Source: Pectobacterium sp. CFBP8739 (lineage in GTDB: Bacteria; Pseudomonadota; Gammaproteobacteria; Enterobacterales; Enterobacteriaceae). From it: a stretch of DNA of 64,000 nt. A model generated the notes under the pieces. That model saw nothing but the letters and a program-made list of their open reading frames with translations, was not told the origin of the DNA and did not search any database. Of this stretch, positions 11,001 through 19,425 are shown one piece after another (position 1 is the stretch's first letter; the number at the start of each line of letters is the position of its first letter). The translations under genes and the position numbers were made by a program. The stretch spans positions 1-64,000 of the forward strand of contig NZ_JACDRR010000019.1 in the NCBI RefSeq assembly GCF_013449375.1. Reading direction: 5' to 3'.

Positions 11001-11432
11001 ATAGGCATCGATACGCTGTTCGCCCTTGCCCTGTTCATTGACCACAAAACGGGTTCGCAAGCTGGCATGGCGCTGCGCCAGCGCGTCAAAGGCAAACTCC
11101 AGCGCCGCCACATCCAGCGGGCCGGTCAGACGAAAATAGACCGGCATATTGTAGAGGTGTGATTGCTCTTCGTACTGCTCGATAAACCATAGTCCGCTCT
11201 GTGATGACGACAGCGGGCCGGACGTCGCATTCTGCGGCGTGATGGGGCGTTCAAACGCCTGCTGTGCCGTCAGGCAGCGGACGATGGCGTCTTTGTTTTC
11301 CTTAATCGTGCGCCCAATCTCTGGCGTGATCGCGTCTTTGCTGGACTGCGAAATCAACTGCCCCTGCGCATTTAACGCCAGACGGACACCCTGCCGTTCC
11401 AACTGCTTTAACAGCGTTACGATATCTTTCAT
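5082..11432 (-). CDS. amoG: NRPS with domains dock-C-A-T-E-C-T (AmoG type)
   Basis: This 2116-residue megasynthase assembles the siderophore peptide. The order is: a TubC-like N-terminal docking domain (about 1-60), a condensation domain with HHIISDG at 205-211, an adenylation domain (Y-T-S-G-S-T-G-L-P-K-G, N-M-Y-G-P-T-E), a carrier (F-F-R-L-G-G-D-S-I-L), an epimerisation domain (H-H-L-V-I-D-A-V-S-W), a second condensation domain (H-H-S-I-I-D-G-W) and a final carrier (L-C-E-S-G-V-D-S-L-Q). The pocket of the A domain reads roughly D-A-M-(L/I)-G-G-M-V-T, which matches no code I know; in Aeromonas this module takes Phe or Trp, converted to the D form. The last carrier has no A domain in cis, and no thioesterase is present. 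The next gene supplies an A domain in trans. The start is 22 bases after entA, with a GAGAG ribosome site. Confidence 0.88.
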   Translation of the reverse strand: MKDIVTLLKQLERQGVRLALNAQGQLISQSSKDAITPEIGRTIKENKDAIVRCLTAQQAFERPITPQNATSGPLSSSQSGLWFIEQYEEQSHLYNMPVYFRLTGPLDVAALEFAFDALAQRHASLRTRFVVNEQGKGEQRIDAYQPFVIQHDDFSSLPEAEREARLQQQVKAEISRPFDLTAGNLTRVRLVKMSERVHILMITQHHIISDGWSVKNLFADFKPAFLACQNRQPYPVEPTQLNYIDYAHWFNSDSFLDYHNEFKPFWVERLTGIPEVHSLPLDKPRPAHQNSGGEVIFSAINNDLWDKFKRLCQRYNTSNFIGLHAVFSLMLARISGEKDIVIGSPLAYRERPDIEDVVGFFVNTIVLRTQLQDSQRFVDYLQYCREQDLSAFDHQLYRFEALSEAIGSDRTTAINPIFQVMLVYQAKVDFNDLIPGCDAAEETSPVLPAKTDISVKVTELMGEVRLDWLFATALFERQTIQYYADRFIRLIEAVVEAPETDVWHLPLMEADRFAAVLAESQQLPRSYPQPQLTVTDVIEAIAQRDPQQLAIAFDGEQRTDTLTYAELNRQSNQLAHWLHRQGLGEQSLVGVLAKRDRYFVIALLAVWKAGAAYVPLDPDYPLERLRHIITDANLAVILGGDGQQLTQWSAEQRIDLADPAVVALWHDLPGDEPPAIPRHAQQLAQVIYTSGSTGLPKGVMIEHGSLINLLDDHRDRIAFTPQSTMFNCMSLSFDAGNMTTLLPLSSGGTLAFGEPNDRAIVQAEQAGATHLILPTALMSILDPKQVNGIQAIGMGGEACPNAVVDNWADKVALYNMYGPTECTVTALSTRLRKGQPVTIGQPIAHIQALILDAAGQLCPAGVPGELCLAGLGLARGYLNQPQMTASRFEHITLNDVNHTGQGTATLRIYRTGDKARLLNNGDYEYCGRIDEQIKLRGYRIELGEIEAQLAVVCPSLKQVKVIVAQVGNRPALVAYGTVNADSSAPEPAAVLIDVAKHLPEYMVPFRLILLEVMPLTPNGKLDTKQLPPVLEASEGDGEADNPLEADVLAIWRSVLNTPLGVEDDFFRLGGDSILSIQLTTRLRSAGYVCTVKDVFEAKSVRRLCRVLAQNNRDTGMVAEQGTLEGEFALLPIQRWFMEQPLARPEHWNQAAMIQLPDVDTERLTTMLRALIAQHDALRLACDADGQRYLTEVSCAVSELDYRQLGDDGLQQAFTALQREFDPVQGRTMACALVRHHPQADTAVFLAFHHLVIDAVSWRILVDDLERLYLGEPLLPKTSSYRQWGTALHHYATQHAEQLAYWQAQEDGGVQTALLAAKDPQGHGSAAMLTLDAETTGQLVSEANRAFNTDVSDLLLVALTRTLNDLGWGDKARIMLEGHGREAIDPTLDVSRTVGWFTSTYPVCLQDRSDWASLIKSSKEQLRQVPDKGVGFNPLRYHHPQGASLTLSPIVFNYLGLSVQAAGVWRPVDVAPGSCVAPQNKPVEIISLHGGIAGGQLTLRQVGCLNQHDSDRLMVRLTENIRALTAACLDQLSRGTVFTPSDFPAVMLSQTQLDSLSQRYDIDTLLPMSSLQQSMLYHRLRCPQDDAYHLQTPIRYAQALDVEGYRQAWQRQIQRFPALRAALESECASVQVIVTQAELPFHYQDVAHEADPHAAIERYRQQDLRNGFDLSQPPLLRIACFRVGEQDYRVLLSCHHSIIDGWSGPQLLGAVHRDYQTLMHGETFIHGETSAIQVDRAYVDYALHAVAQQPAVEAFWQQRQPLLVQTNDVAVLFAAAGRRADLSQHLTQIEPQVTSVSLSEQEQAALIAFAREVGVTHSIITQYAWHRLLARSTGDAVSIVGNVLSGRESPVEDVASSVGLYINSLPLALSWQQPVSLQQHLVQLQNELMAMNQHATQSLIALTAGRSRLFNSLFVYENYPVNENRPGAKEDQGERADDPHRLSPEFSAAYEKVEMPLNLVVCEQAGCMLLRFEFDADVLDSAQARRVLMRWHDEVVALINSAPQQPAEMIGHEKATGSGGAQKTVADSGISQPDTPSAQSLLRVWAQTLHLAESGLWSQTLCESGVDSLQRIALAQALSRALAQPVSVALLQRYPSPQALSGYLAQSKVTANEETRS

Positions 11433-11454
11433 GACTTGTCACTCTCTCAGCAAA

Positions 11455-12225
11455 TCAGGCCGTCAGCGTTGCCCCACCGTCCACCACCACATCCTGCATG
11501 GTGATGTGGCTGGCCAGATCGGAAGCCAGAAAAACCACGGTATTGGCGATCTCGTCCGGCTGAGCGATCTTGCCCAGCGGGATTCCCAGTTTGTACTGGT
11601 CAGGAAAGCCCGCGATAGTGCGCTGCTCGGCATCGGCGCTGTGCCACATGCCACGCTGCATCGGCGTGTCCGTCGATCCCGGCGACACCAGATTGCAACG
11701 CACGCCGTAAGGCGCCAGTTCCAGACCGGCACAGTGAGACAGACTGGTGAGCGCCGCTTTCGAGGCACAGTACGCCGCCATCTGCATACGGGGAACATGC
11801 GCGGCATTGGAGCCGACGCAGACAATCGCCCCGCGGCGCTGCTGCTTGAAATGTGGAACCAGTGTGTTTAACAGGTAGAACGCGCCAGAGGCGTTGACGT
11901 TGATGCTCTGGTGCCAGTCGTCCACGTTCAGCGCGTCGATGTCGCCCAGGCGCAGAATCCCGGCGGCGTTGACCAGCACGTCGAGCCCCGTTTCTGCCAA
12001 CTGCTGGCGACAGACCGTCGCCACGCTGTCCGGCTCGCTGATATCCAGCGTCACACAGCGAAACGGATGATCGTCATGTCGGAATGCGCGGTCGAAACCG
12101 ACCACATTCGCGCCCAGCGCAACGAACTGGCGGGCAATGCTTTCGCCAATACCGCTCGCCGCACCGGTGACCCAGACGGTCTTGCCGCTGAAATCAAACT
12201 GAAGAGGTTGTGCTTTGTTCATCAT
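11455..12225 (-). CDS. entA: 2,3-dihydro-2,3-dihydroxybenzoate dehydrogenase
   Basis: This short-chain dehydrogenase of 256 residues oxidises 2,3-dihydro-2,3-dihydroxybenzoate to 2,3-dihydroxybenzoate with NAD+. It has the NAD-binding V-T-G-A-A-S-G-I-G-E motif near the N terminus, the catalytic Y-C-A-S-K-A-A motif with an upstream serine (C-V-G-S-N-A-A), and EntA-typical F-D-F-S-G-K-T-V-W-V-T-G at the start of the fold. I chose the ATG at 12225, which follows a TAGGG ribosome site; a GTG 12 bases upstream and another ATG 3 bases downstream are alternatives. It lies between two NRPS genes of the operon and corresponds to AmoA by position. Confidence 0.92.
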   Translation of the reverse strand: MMNKAQPLQFDFSGKTVWVTGAASGIGESIARQFVALGANVVGFDRAFRHDDHPFRCVTLDISEPDSVATVCRQQLAETGLDVLVNAAGILRLGDIDALNVDDWHQSINVNASGAFYLLNTLVPHFKQQRRGAIVCVGSNAAHVPRMQMAAYCASKAALTSLSHCAGLELAPYGVRCNLVSPGSTDTPMQRGMWHSADAEQRTIAGFPDQYKLGIPLGKIAQPDEIANTVVFLASDLASHITMQDVVVDGGATLTA

Positions 12226-12230
12226 TTTCC

Positions 12231-15200
12231 CTACCACACCATTTCCACGCTGTTTTCGTCCTGTGACAGCCTGTCGTCCAGATAGCGGCAGAAGTCGCTG
12301 AGCTGAGGATGATCGAACACATCAGACACCTTGATGCTGACGGAAAACTCGGCGGCCAGACGGTTGACGATCTGGATGGTCTGCAACGACTGTCCACCCA
12401 GCTCGAAGAAGTTATCCCGCGATTGGATCCCCGACACGCCGAGGACCTGCTGCCAAATGGCGCTGACCCGATTTTCGGTTTCGCTGGCTAACATCCGCAC
12501 TGGAGCCTCATCGCGGTATTCCGCCAGCAGACGCTTGCGGTCGACCTTGTTGGAGCCGGTTTTCGGCAACTGGAGGAAGGCACGGTAATCGGTCGGGATC
12601 ATCGCCGGCGGTAACACGCTGCCCAGACGCTGTTTCAGCGTACGGGCATCGATCTCGCCTACTTTCGTGGCGATAAACGCCACCAGACGCCGCACGCCGT
12701 TGGGGTAAACAATGCCTTGAACACAGGCTTCATCGACGTCCGGCTGCGCCAGCAGATGGGCTTCGACTTCCCCAGGCTGGATCCGGTAGCCACTGATTTT
12801 AAACTCGTTATCCATGCGCCCGAGGTACAGCAGCTGTCCTTTTTCCAGCCGTACTCTGTCACCCGTGCGGTAAGCCGGAAGCTCCCGATCGCCCACCGCT
12901 ATTTGCGTAAACGCCGTGTGTTCTGTACCGATGTAACCCGCCGCCAGCGTTGGCCCCAGCAGCACTAGTTCCCCTTCCGCCGCAGGGCGGTCGCCCGCCG
13001 CCAGAATCAGCGCGTTGACCCCCGCCAACGGCAGACCGATAGGAAGCTGCGCAACATCGGCAGACTGCGTTTGCAGATCGCAGCTGGTCGCGACTACCGT
13101 GGTTTCCGTTGGGCCATAGGTGTTAATTAAGCGCAGCGTATCCGGCGCATGGCGTTGCCACTGCACCAGTTGTTCGGGGTACACCGCTTCACCCCCGATG
13201 ATGATGGCGCGCAGTGCGGAAGGCAGGGTCAGTGCGCCGGTTTTCAGCGCCACGACCCATTCATTCCAGAATGCCGTCGGCAGATCGAGCAGGGTAATCG
13301 CCTGTTCTTCAACCTGTTCGACAAAGGTCGGAATCGACTCCAGCATCTCATCGGTGCGCAGCACCAGCGTTGCACCGCTGGTCAGCGTGGCAAAGATCTC
13401 TTCAATGCTGGCATCAAAGTTAAACGGGGCAAATTGCAACACGCGATCCGCCGCGCGCAGGCCATAGCGCTGGCGTGCCGCTGCGATGAAGTAATCCAGT
13501 GCGCTGACACCGATCTCTACCCCTTTCGGCAATCCGGTCGATCCTGAGGTGAACATAATATAGGCAATCTGCCCGTCTCTCGCTTCCGCAGGCGGCAGTG
13601 CGGCGGCCTGTGTGTTGGATGACAGAAGATGCCCCGCCAGAACGATTTCGCCGGAAAAGACCGACGCCAGCCGATGCTGGTAGTCCGCCTGCGTCACAAT
13701 CGTGCGTAACCCGGCAATCTGGATGATGTGCTGCTGACGTTCGTGCGGCTGTTCAGGGTCGAGCGGTACATACACCGCGCCGCACTGCATCACGGCCAGC
13801 AGGCAAATGAGGGCTTCCGGACTGCGGTTCAGCATGACACCGATGCGCTCACCGGTCTGAACGCCGCGTTCATGCAGCGCCGCGGCGGCCTGGCCGCTCA
13901 GATCCAGCAGTTGCTGATAGCTATACTGCCGGTCGCGCTGTGTCAGCGCCGGATGATTCGGGTTTTTACGCGCCTGTTTGGCGATCGCCGTCAGAACGGG
14001 TTCAACGAACGGCTCAGGCTCGCGGCTGGTGAGCAACGCCAGCTCACGCTCTTCACGCAGCCAGTTTCCCAACAGCTCACCACTGGTTTGCTGCGGCTGT
14101 GCTAGCCAGCGTTGAAGCAGCGTGAACAGCGTTTCTTGCAGGCTGGCGAGCGCTTCTGCGCTGTAACAGGCTGGGTTGGCATCAAAGTCCAATACCGGTG
14201 TGCCATCGGGTTTGAAATGGATCTCGATCGTCAGATCTTCTACTGGCCCGGCGCTGAGATTCAGCGTGCTGGACGACAGCGATCCGTAGCTGAGCGGATG
14301 ATCGAACGGCATGATATTGATCAGTGGGCCGAAAAGCCGCTGCTCACCGCCGACGCGGTTCAGATCGCGCCGTAAGTGCTCATAGCGATAATGTTGATGC
14401 CGACGCAGCGTACGTTTGGTGCGAGCCACCTGCTGCGCCAGTGTGACAAAGTCCGCCTGCTCATCCACCTGAATGCACAGCGGCACAATATTCATCTGCA
14501 TGCTCGGCACCGTCAGCGAGGCAGAGCCGATACGGTTCATTACCATCATGCCTAACGTCAGTCGGTCGCTGTCAGACACCAGTTTTAGGTGCGTCGCCAG
14601 CATCGCTAAAAACAGATCCGGCCAGCTGATTTTGTTGCCTTCACACAGCGCCATCAGAGGCTGCCAGATATCCGCTGGCAACACGCTGCTCTGGCGCAAA
14701 AACCGCGCCGCGATAGGTGCTTTCTTTTCGCTGAAGCTGGTCGGTTCCGGCATCGCGTTCAACGTTTCCAGCCAGAAATCACGCGACTGTACCGTCTGCC
14801 CGCTGGCATCGCGCTGCTGTTCTTCTTCCAGTACCTCGCTGAACGGGCCGAACTCCGCCACCGCCACGGGTTGCCCCGCCGTCAGCGCGGTATAGATCTG
14901 GGCGATGCGTTGAAACAGCATCGTCGTGCCAAAACCGTCCAGCGCAATGTGGTGCACGCAGCTGTAGAGAAAATCGCGATTTTCACCGCACAGCAGCGCA
15001 AAGCGGCAGGGTAATCCGTTCAGCAGATCCAGCGGCTGGGCGATTTCCTCACGCGCCCACTGGCGTATCGTCTGCTCTTCATCCGTCATCGGTGCAGGCA
15101 ACAGTTCACTAATCGGCAGCACGTCAATCGGCACTGGCAGCTGTGAGGCCACAAAGCCGATCTCTGGCTGCTCGGCCTGTTCACCCGCAACCTCAACAAA

Positions 15201-15374
15201 CTGGCAGTACAGGCACTCGCACTCCATGACCGCCTGACGGATCGCACTCAGCATGGCTTCGATATCGACTTTGCCATCAAACGCGATGCACTCCGCCGTG
15301 TTGAACGTCGCTTTATCATCATTCAGGGCATGGCCTAACCACAGCCCGCGCTGCGCAACGCTCAACGGTTTCAT
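12231..15374 (-). CDS. amoF: NRPS with domains C-A-T, probably lysine-activating (AmoF type)
   Basis: This is a 1047-residue single module: a condensation domain (HHIALDG at 141-147) that should join dihydroxybenzoyl from the aryl carrier to an amino acid, an adenylation domain (F-T-S-G-S-T-G-L-P-K-G, N-T-Y-G-P-T-E, Y-R-T-G-D) and a carrier (F-F-E-L-G-G-Q-S-L-Q) near residue 1000. The pocket reads D-A-E-(D)-I-G-T-V-V by eye; it shares most positions with the lysine code DAESIGSVCK, so lysine is the best guess. There is no thioesterase, unlike EntF of enterobactin synthesis. The acidic tail after the carrier may dock to the TubC-like domain of the next NRPS. Its ATG overlaps the entB stop by 4 bases. 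Confidence 0.88.
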   Translation of the reverse strand: MKPLSVAQRGLWLGHALNDDKATFNTAECIAFDGKVDIEAMLSAIRQAVMECECLYCQFVEVAGEQAEQPEIGFVASQLPVPIDVLPISELLPAPMTDEEQTIRQWAREEIAQPLDLLNGLPCRFALLCGENRDFLYSCVHHIALDGFGTTMLFQRIAQIYTALTAGQPVAVAEFGPFSEVLEEEQQRDASGQTVQSRDFWLETLNAMPEPTSFSEKKAPIAARFLRQSSVLPADIWQPLMALCEGNKISWPDLFLAMLATHLKLVSDSDRLTLGMMVMNRIGSASLTVPSMQMNIVPLCIQVDEQADFVTLAQQVARTKRTLRRHQHYRYEHLRRDLNRVGGEQRLFGPLINIMPFDHPLSYGSLSSSTLNLSAGPVEDLTIEIHFKPDGTPVLDFDANPACYSAEALASLQETLFTLLQRWLAQPQQTSGELLGNWLREERELALLTSREPEPFVEPVLTAIAKQARKNPNHPALTQRDRQYSYQQLLDLSGQAAAALHERGVQTGERIGVMLNRSPEALICLLAVMQCGAVYVPLDPEQPHERQQHIIQIAGLRTIVTQADYQHRLASVFSGEIVLAGHLLSSNTQAAALPPAEARDGQIAYIMFTSGSTGLPKGVEIGVSALDYFIAAARQRYGLRAADRVLQFAPFNFDASIEEIFATLTSGATLVLRTDEMLESIPTFVEQVEEQAITLLDLPTAFWNEWVVALKTGALTLPSALRAIIIGGEAVYPEQLVQWQRHAPDTLRLINTYGPTETTVVATSCDLQTQSADVAQLPIGLPLAGVNALILAAGDRPAAEGELVLLGPTLAAGYIGTEHTAFTQIAVGDRELPAYRTGDRVRLEKGQLLYLGRMDNEFKISGYRIQPGEVEAHLLAQPDVDEACVQGIVYPNGVRRLVAFIATKVGEIDARTLKQRLGSVLPPAMIPTDYRAFLQLPKTGSNKVDRKRLLAEYRDEAPVRMLASETENRVSAIWQQVLGVSGIQSRDNFFELGGQSLQTIQIVNRLAAEFSVSIKVSDVFDHPQLSDFCRYLDDRLSQDENSVEMVW

Positions 15375-16246
15375 GATGCGGCTCCCTGCTGTTTTTCAAT
15401 CAGCGCCCACCAGGCATTCAGGCTGGGGTTACGCGCCAAATCGACAAAGCTCAGCGTGACCCCTTGATTGCGCCATTCGGTCAGCAGCGCCATCATGCGC
15501 ACCGAATCCAGACCGTAGTCGATCAGGTTTTCATCTTCATCGAATTGATCTTCATCTTCGTCGATCAAGGTCAGCAGGTGTGCTCTCAGTGCTTGCTTTG
15601 TCAGTGCCTGTGCCATTTTTTCTCCTGTAAGTTCTGCCGTGCTAACCACCCGTCCGGCGCGCGTCGCCACATATTTCAGCGCCATCTGGTGTTCCTGAAG
15701 TGAGAAATCCGCCACCGCATCGCCGACCATGAACGGCTTGATGTCGCGCATGAAGGCATCCGTCGCGGTAATCATGCAGCCGATATGCCCGTAAACGCCG
15801 CAGATAATCAGCTGATCTTTACCCATCTCCTTCATCATCGGTTCCAGCGGCGAACGGTGAAAAGCGCTGTAGCGCCACTTCACCAGCACCGTGTCGTGCT
15901 CATCCGGTGCCAGCGCACTCACGACGCGCTGTTTTTCAGGATGATTATTCAGCCCTGCGCCCCACATGTCGTTCAGCAGTGCCCGGTCGGCCGCGCTTTG
16001 TGCGTTCGGCTGCGCGGTATACACCACCGGAATCCCCTGTGCTTTGCAGTAGGTTCGCAACGCCACAATGTTCTCGATCAACTGCTGCGCCAGCGGGCTT
16101 TCCGCACCATAGAAATTCACGAAATAGTCTTGCATGTCATGAATCAGCAGCACCGCGCGCTCAGGTTCAAACGCCCAGGAAACCTTGTTCCCAGGGAAAT
16201 CCTGTGCGCGCGGCAGGGGATAAGAAGCAATAGAAGGGATTGCCAT
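15371..16246 (-). CDS. entB: isochorismatase with aryl carrier domain (EntB type)
   Basis: This bifunctional protein of 291 residues hydrolyses isochorismate to 2,3-dihydro-2,3-dihydroxybenzoate, and its carrier domain holds the aryl group for the NRPS. The N-terminal ~210 residues follow E. coli EntB closely (L-L-I-H-D-M-Q-D-Y-F-V, V-K-W-R-Y-S-A-F-H-R-S-P-L, G-H-I-G-C-M). The C-terminal aryl carrier has the phosphopantetheine serine in Y-G-L-D-S-V-R-M-M. An acidic stretch rich in D and E precedes it. The ATG at 16246 is preferred over the GTG at 16249, because an AAGGA ribosome site is then 7 bases away. Confidence 0.94.
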   Translation of the reverse strand: MAIPSIASYPLPRAQDFPGNKVSWAFEPERAVLLIHDMQDYFVNFYGAESPLAQQLIENIVALRTYCKAQGIPVVYTAQPNAQSAADRALLNDMWGAGLNNHPEKQRVVSALAPDEHDTVLVKWRYSAFHRSPLEPMMKEMGKDQLIICGVYGHIGCMITATDAFMRDIKPFMVGDAVADFSLQEHQMALKYVATRAGRVVSTAELTGEKMAQALTKQALRAHLLTLIDEDEDQFDEDENLIDYGLDSVRMMALLTEWRNQGVTLSFVDLARNPSLNAWWALIEKQQGAAS

Positions 16247-16272
16247 CACAAAATCCTTATTGGTTTTGAATA

Positions 16273-17901
16273 CTATGCTCGGTTTTGAGTGCTAAGTTGG
16301 GTCTGGATGCGCTGACGGAGTGATTTCTTATCAATCTTGCCGACCGGCGTAACGGGCAAGGCGTCGATCATCTCGAAGCGGTCCGGCAGTTTGAATTCAG
16401 CAATACCCTGATTGCGAAGATATTTTCTCAACGTAATGGCTTTCAGCGCGGGATCGCTGACCACCAGAAAAGCGCAGCTCTTCTCGCCCATAATCGGATC
16501 GGGCATGGACACCAGCGCGGCATGAAGAATGCCATCATGCTTGAGCAACAGATTTTCGATCTCTTCGGCGGCAATCTTTTCACCGCCTCGGTTAATCTGA
16601 TCTTTTTCCCGCCCGACCACGCGCAGATAGCCATCCTCGGTCATCTGCACCACATCGCCCGAGTGGTAGAAGCCTTCACTATCAAAAGCGCGGGCGTTGT
16701 GTTCCGGGCTACGGTAATAGCCGCGGAAGGTATACGGACCGCGCGTCGCCAGCAGACCCGCTTCACCTCTCGGCACCGGATTACCGTCGATATCCAACAC
16801 TTTAACTTCATCGTCCGGGCTCATCGGATAGCCCTGCGTGGTGAAAGTGTGCTCGTCGCTGTCGTCCAGTCGGGTGTAATTCACCAGCCCTTCCGCCATG
16901 CCGAGCACCTGCTGTAGCTGACAGCCCAACACCGCCGGAATACGACGGGCGACGGTTTCACTCAGCTTTGCCCCGCCTACCTGCAAGATCTTCAGGCTAC
17001 GCAGCGCGCCACCAAACTGTTCGGCTGCCTGGATCCACAGCGCGGCGGCGGGCGGCACCAGCGAGGTAATATCGATCTGATGGCGTTCGATCAGCGGGAA
17101 ACAGGTCATCGCCCCCGGATCCGGTGCCAGCACGACGCGTCCACCGGCATAAAACACGCCGAGCGAACCGGGCGAGCTTAACGGGAAGTTATGCGGTGCG
17201 GGCAACGCGCACAGGTAGCGGGTTTGTGGCGTCAGCTCACAGATTTCCACGCTGCGGCGCACGCTGTAGTAGTAATCATCGTGGGTGCGGGGAATCAGCT
17301 TCGGCGTACCGGTACTGCCGCCAGAAAGCTGGAAGAAGGCAACCTGCCCTGACGCGGAAGGCTGATACTGGCTGGCTGAAGTGCGCGGTTGCAACCAGCC
17401 TGACAGACTGTGCCCCAGCGGACTGTCGCCGAGCATCACCACCGTTTGCAGGCGGGGAACCTGCGTCTGTAGCCGATCCAGAAACTCGCCGTTGCCAAAC
17501 AGCGGGTGCTCGGCCGAGGCGATCAGTAAGCGCGGTTCGATCTGCGTGGCGTATGACAGCAATTCCAGCTTGTTGTGGCTGAACAGCGCGTTAACTGGCG
17601 CGACGCCCATTTTCAGCAACGCGAAAAAGGTCAGGTAAAATTCAGCCACGTTCGGCAACTGCACCAATGCCGTGTCACCACAGCGCAGGCCGCTTTCCGT
17701 CAGGCGCGATGCCAGCGCGGAAGATTGCCGATCCAGCTCGCGATAGCTCCACTGGCGCTCGCCGCACACCACCGCAACGGCATCAGGTTGCGTCGTCAAA
17801 TGGCGTTCCCAGGCATCCGTTAACGGCAAGCCGACCCAGTACCCTTTGTCGCGGTAACGCTGCGCCAGTTCCTCTGGCCAGGGCGTAAATTCAATGCTCA
17901 T
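16273..17901 (-). CDS. entE: 2,3-dihydroxybenzoate-AMP ligase (EntE type)
   Basis: This 542-residue adenylating enzyme activates 2,3-dihydroxybenzoate and loads the aryl carrier of EntB. The P-loop-like core is [16 protein letters not shown], the aryl-ligase variant. The EntE/DhbE-typical [11 protein letters not shown] stretch and the C-terminal [14 protein letters not shown] and [11 protein letters not shown] motifs are present. Length fits the family (about 536-545). Its ATG overlaps the entC stop by 4 bases. Confidence 0.95.
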   Translation of the reverse strand: MSIEFTPWPEELAQRYRDKGYWVGLPLTDAWERHLTTQPDAVAVVCGERQWSYRELDRQSSALASRLTESGLRCGDTALVQLPNVAEFYLTFFALLKMGVAPVNALFSHNKLELLSYATQIEPRLLIASAEHPLFGNGEFLDRLQTQVPRLQTVVMLGDSPLGHSLSGWLQPRTSASQYQPSASGQVAFFQLSGGSTGTPKLIPRTHDDYYYSVRRSVEICELTPQTRYLCALPAPHNFPLSSPGSLGVFYAGGRVVLAPDPGAMTCFPLIERHQIDITSLVPPAAALWIQAAEQFGGALRSLKILQVGGAKLSETVARRIPAVLGCQLQQVLGMAEGLVNYTRLDDSDEHTFTTQGYPMSPDDEVKVLDIDGNPVPRGEAGLLATRGPYTFRGYYRSPEHNARAFDSEGFYHSGDVVQMTEDGYLRVVGREKDQINRGGEKIAAEEIENLLLKHDGILHAALVSMPDPIMGEKSCAFLVVSDPALKAITLRKYLRNQGIAEFKLPDRFEMIDALPVTPVGKIDKKSLRQRIQTQLSTQNRA

Positions 17902-19094
17902 AGTCCATCCACACCAGAGTTAAGCCCAAACGCATTCAGCATCGTGTTTAATTTGGCGGCAGTTTCAGCCCATTCCTCCTCGGGGACTGACGCCTCAACA
18001 ATGCCCGCACCGGCAAACAGGCGGACGTTATTGTTTTTGATGGTGCCGCAGCGAATCGCTATCGCCCATTCGCCATCGCCGTTGGCATCACACCAGCCGA
18101 CAATGCCGCTGAATACGCCGCGATCGTGCGGTTCCAGTTCGGCGATCAGCTGGCGCGCGTCCTGCGTGGGGAAGCCGCACAGTGCAGGGGTAGGATGGAG
18201 CTGGCAGGCCACCTGAAGCGCTGTCATCTCTGGGTTCACCAGTTCGCCGCTGATGGCGGTAGATAAGTGCCACATGGAGGCGGTGTGCATCAGCGAAGGT
18301 GCCGATGGAATCGTTAACGACGCGCACAGCGGCATCAGACGTTGACGAATGTCATCCACCACTAGCTTGTGCTCGTGCTTGTCTTTGCTGGAATTCAGCA
18401 AGCGCTGGCTATTCAGGTAATCCAGATGTTCATCGTTCATCCGTCGTGCCGATCCCGCCAGCGGGTTGGAGACAATGACGTTGCCCTGCTTACGCAGCAG
18501 CAGTTCTGGGCTAGCACCCAGTAAGATGGAACCATCAGGCAGCGGCAGCGAGAAGTGATAGCCACCCGCGTTCTGCACCATCAGGTTGTTGAGGATCGTT
18601 TGCGCCTTAACCGGACCCGTCAGCTCAATGTCCAGAATGCGTGACAGTACCGCTTTGCTCAGTTCACTGCGGCGGAAGCGCTCAACGGCCTCCGCCACGA
18701 TAGACTTGAACTGACCCTCGTCTGGAACGCTGTTCAGCGTGAGTGCAGCAGGTGCTGCCGCCGTCTGCTTACGAGCACGACTGACGAGTTCAGATTTCGT
18801 CGTAACGGTGTAATTATCAGGGATATAGAGACTAGAAGGTTGCGTGGTATCAAAAGGAATCGCCCCCACCACAATAGGCAGCGACTGCCCTGCCTGACGC
18901 GCCCGCTGGAACGCCTGCGCGATTGCAGAACTCAGCCCATCATTGTGCGAATCTGGAACGCAAACAGGGGACGAAATACGTTCAAATAAGCCGGAAGTTG
19001 AAAGGCTACGGTGTTCCGATGCATATAAAAAAGCGGTCTGTTCCGAATAAGTTAGCCCGCTAAATGTTTCAGCTTCTGTAATCAGTGTATCCAC
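17898..19094 (-). CDS. entC: isochorismate synthase (EntC type), first gene of the siderophore operon
   Basis: This 398-residue enzyme converts chorismate to isochorismate, the committed step to dihydroxybenzoate. Chorismate-binding family motifs are visible: [26 protein letters not shown], and the C-terminal [10 protein letters not shown] with G-I-V-G-W-C-D and R-C-G-T-I. The start is a GTG with AGGAG 7 bases upstream. It is the first of seven tightly packed minus-strand genes, so the promoter in front of it, which carries Fur-box-like sites, should control all seven. Confidence 0.94.
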   Translation of the reverse strand: MDTLITEAETFSGLTYSEQTAFLYASEHRSLSTSGLFERISSPVCVPDSHNDGLSSAIAQAFQRARQAGQSLPIVVGAIPFDTTQPSSLYIPDNYTVTTKSELVSRARKQTAAAPAALTLNSVPDEGQFKSIVAEAVERFRRSELSKAVLSRILDIELTGPVKAQTILNNLMVQNAGGYHFSLPLPDGSILLGASPELLLRKQGNVIVSNPLAGSARRMNDEHLDYLNSQRLLNSSKDKHEHKLVVDDIRQRLMPLCASLTIPSAPSLMHTASMWHLSTAISGELVNPEMTALQVACQLHPTPALCGFPTQDARQLIAELEPHDRGVFSGIVGWCDANGDGEWAIAIRCGTIKNNNVRLFAGAGIVEASVPEEEWAETAAKLNTMLNAFGLNSGVDGL

Positions 19095-19129
19095 AAGGCA
19101 GCTCCTGCGCTCGCAAATTAAATACCAAT

Positions 19130-19148
19130 GATTATTAAAATCATTATC
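19130..19148. promoter_or_regulatory. Fur-box-like site facing the siderophore operon
   Basis: Sixteen of 19 positions agree with GATAATGATAATCATTATC by eye, and the right half is perfect. It lies 36 bases upstream of the entC start codon, where a promoter would be. Iron-dependent repression through Fur is well established for catechol siderophore genes. Confidence 0.75.
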
Positions 19149-19331
19149 ATTTATATCAAGCGCAGTTAAATTACACTGAAGTAACGTGTTCGGTCAATCC
19201 TTCCACAGAATGCTCATTCACGCCCACTAAATAGGGGTTATATTGATGTTAATCAATTTTTTTGGGCATCTTTCATAACGGTTAATGATTAGCAATAGGA
19301 ATGTATTGATTATAAAACCCACATCACAGAT

Positions 19332-19350
19332 GATAATGAAAATACTTATC
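19332..19350. promoter_or_regulatory. Fur-box-like site facing the exporter gene
   Basis: Sixteen of 19 positions agree with the Fur consensus; the left half GATAATGA is perfect. It lies about 75 bases upstream of the exporter start. With the site at 19130-19148 it makes the whole gap from 19095 to 19425 a divergent iron-regulated promoter region; I see no gene in it. Confidence 0.75.
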
Positions 19351-19425
19351 ATTCATTGTCAGGGAAATTAAGCTGCGCTAGACTGCGCGAATATTTTACT
19401 AACTGTGTCTAAATGTGAGACCGTC

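Noticed and set aside
12231-15374. Enterobactin EntF identity for the 1047-residue NRPS
   Set aside because: It lacks the C-terminal thioesterase of EntF, and its pocket reads lysine-like rather than the serine code.
15371-19094. Chrysobactin locus (fct-cbsCEBAP type)
   Set aside because: The gene order and NRPS domains differ: two NRPSs with an extra lone A protein and entA between them, no lysine-epimerising single NRPS with thioesterase.
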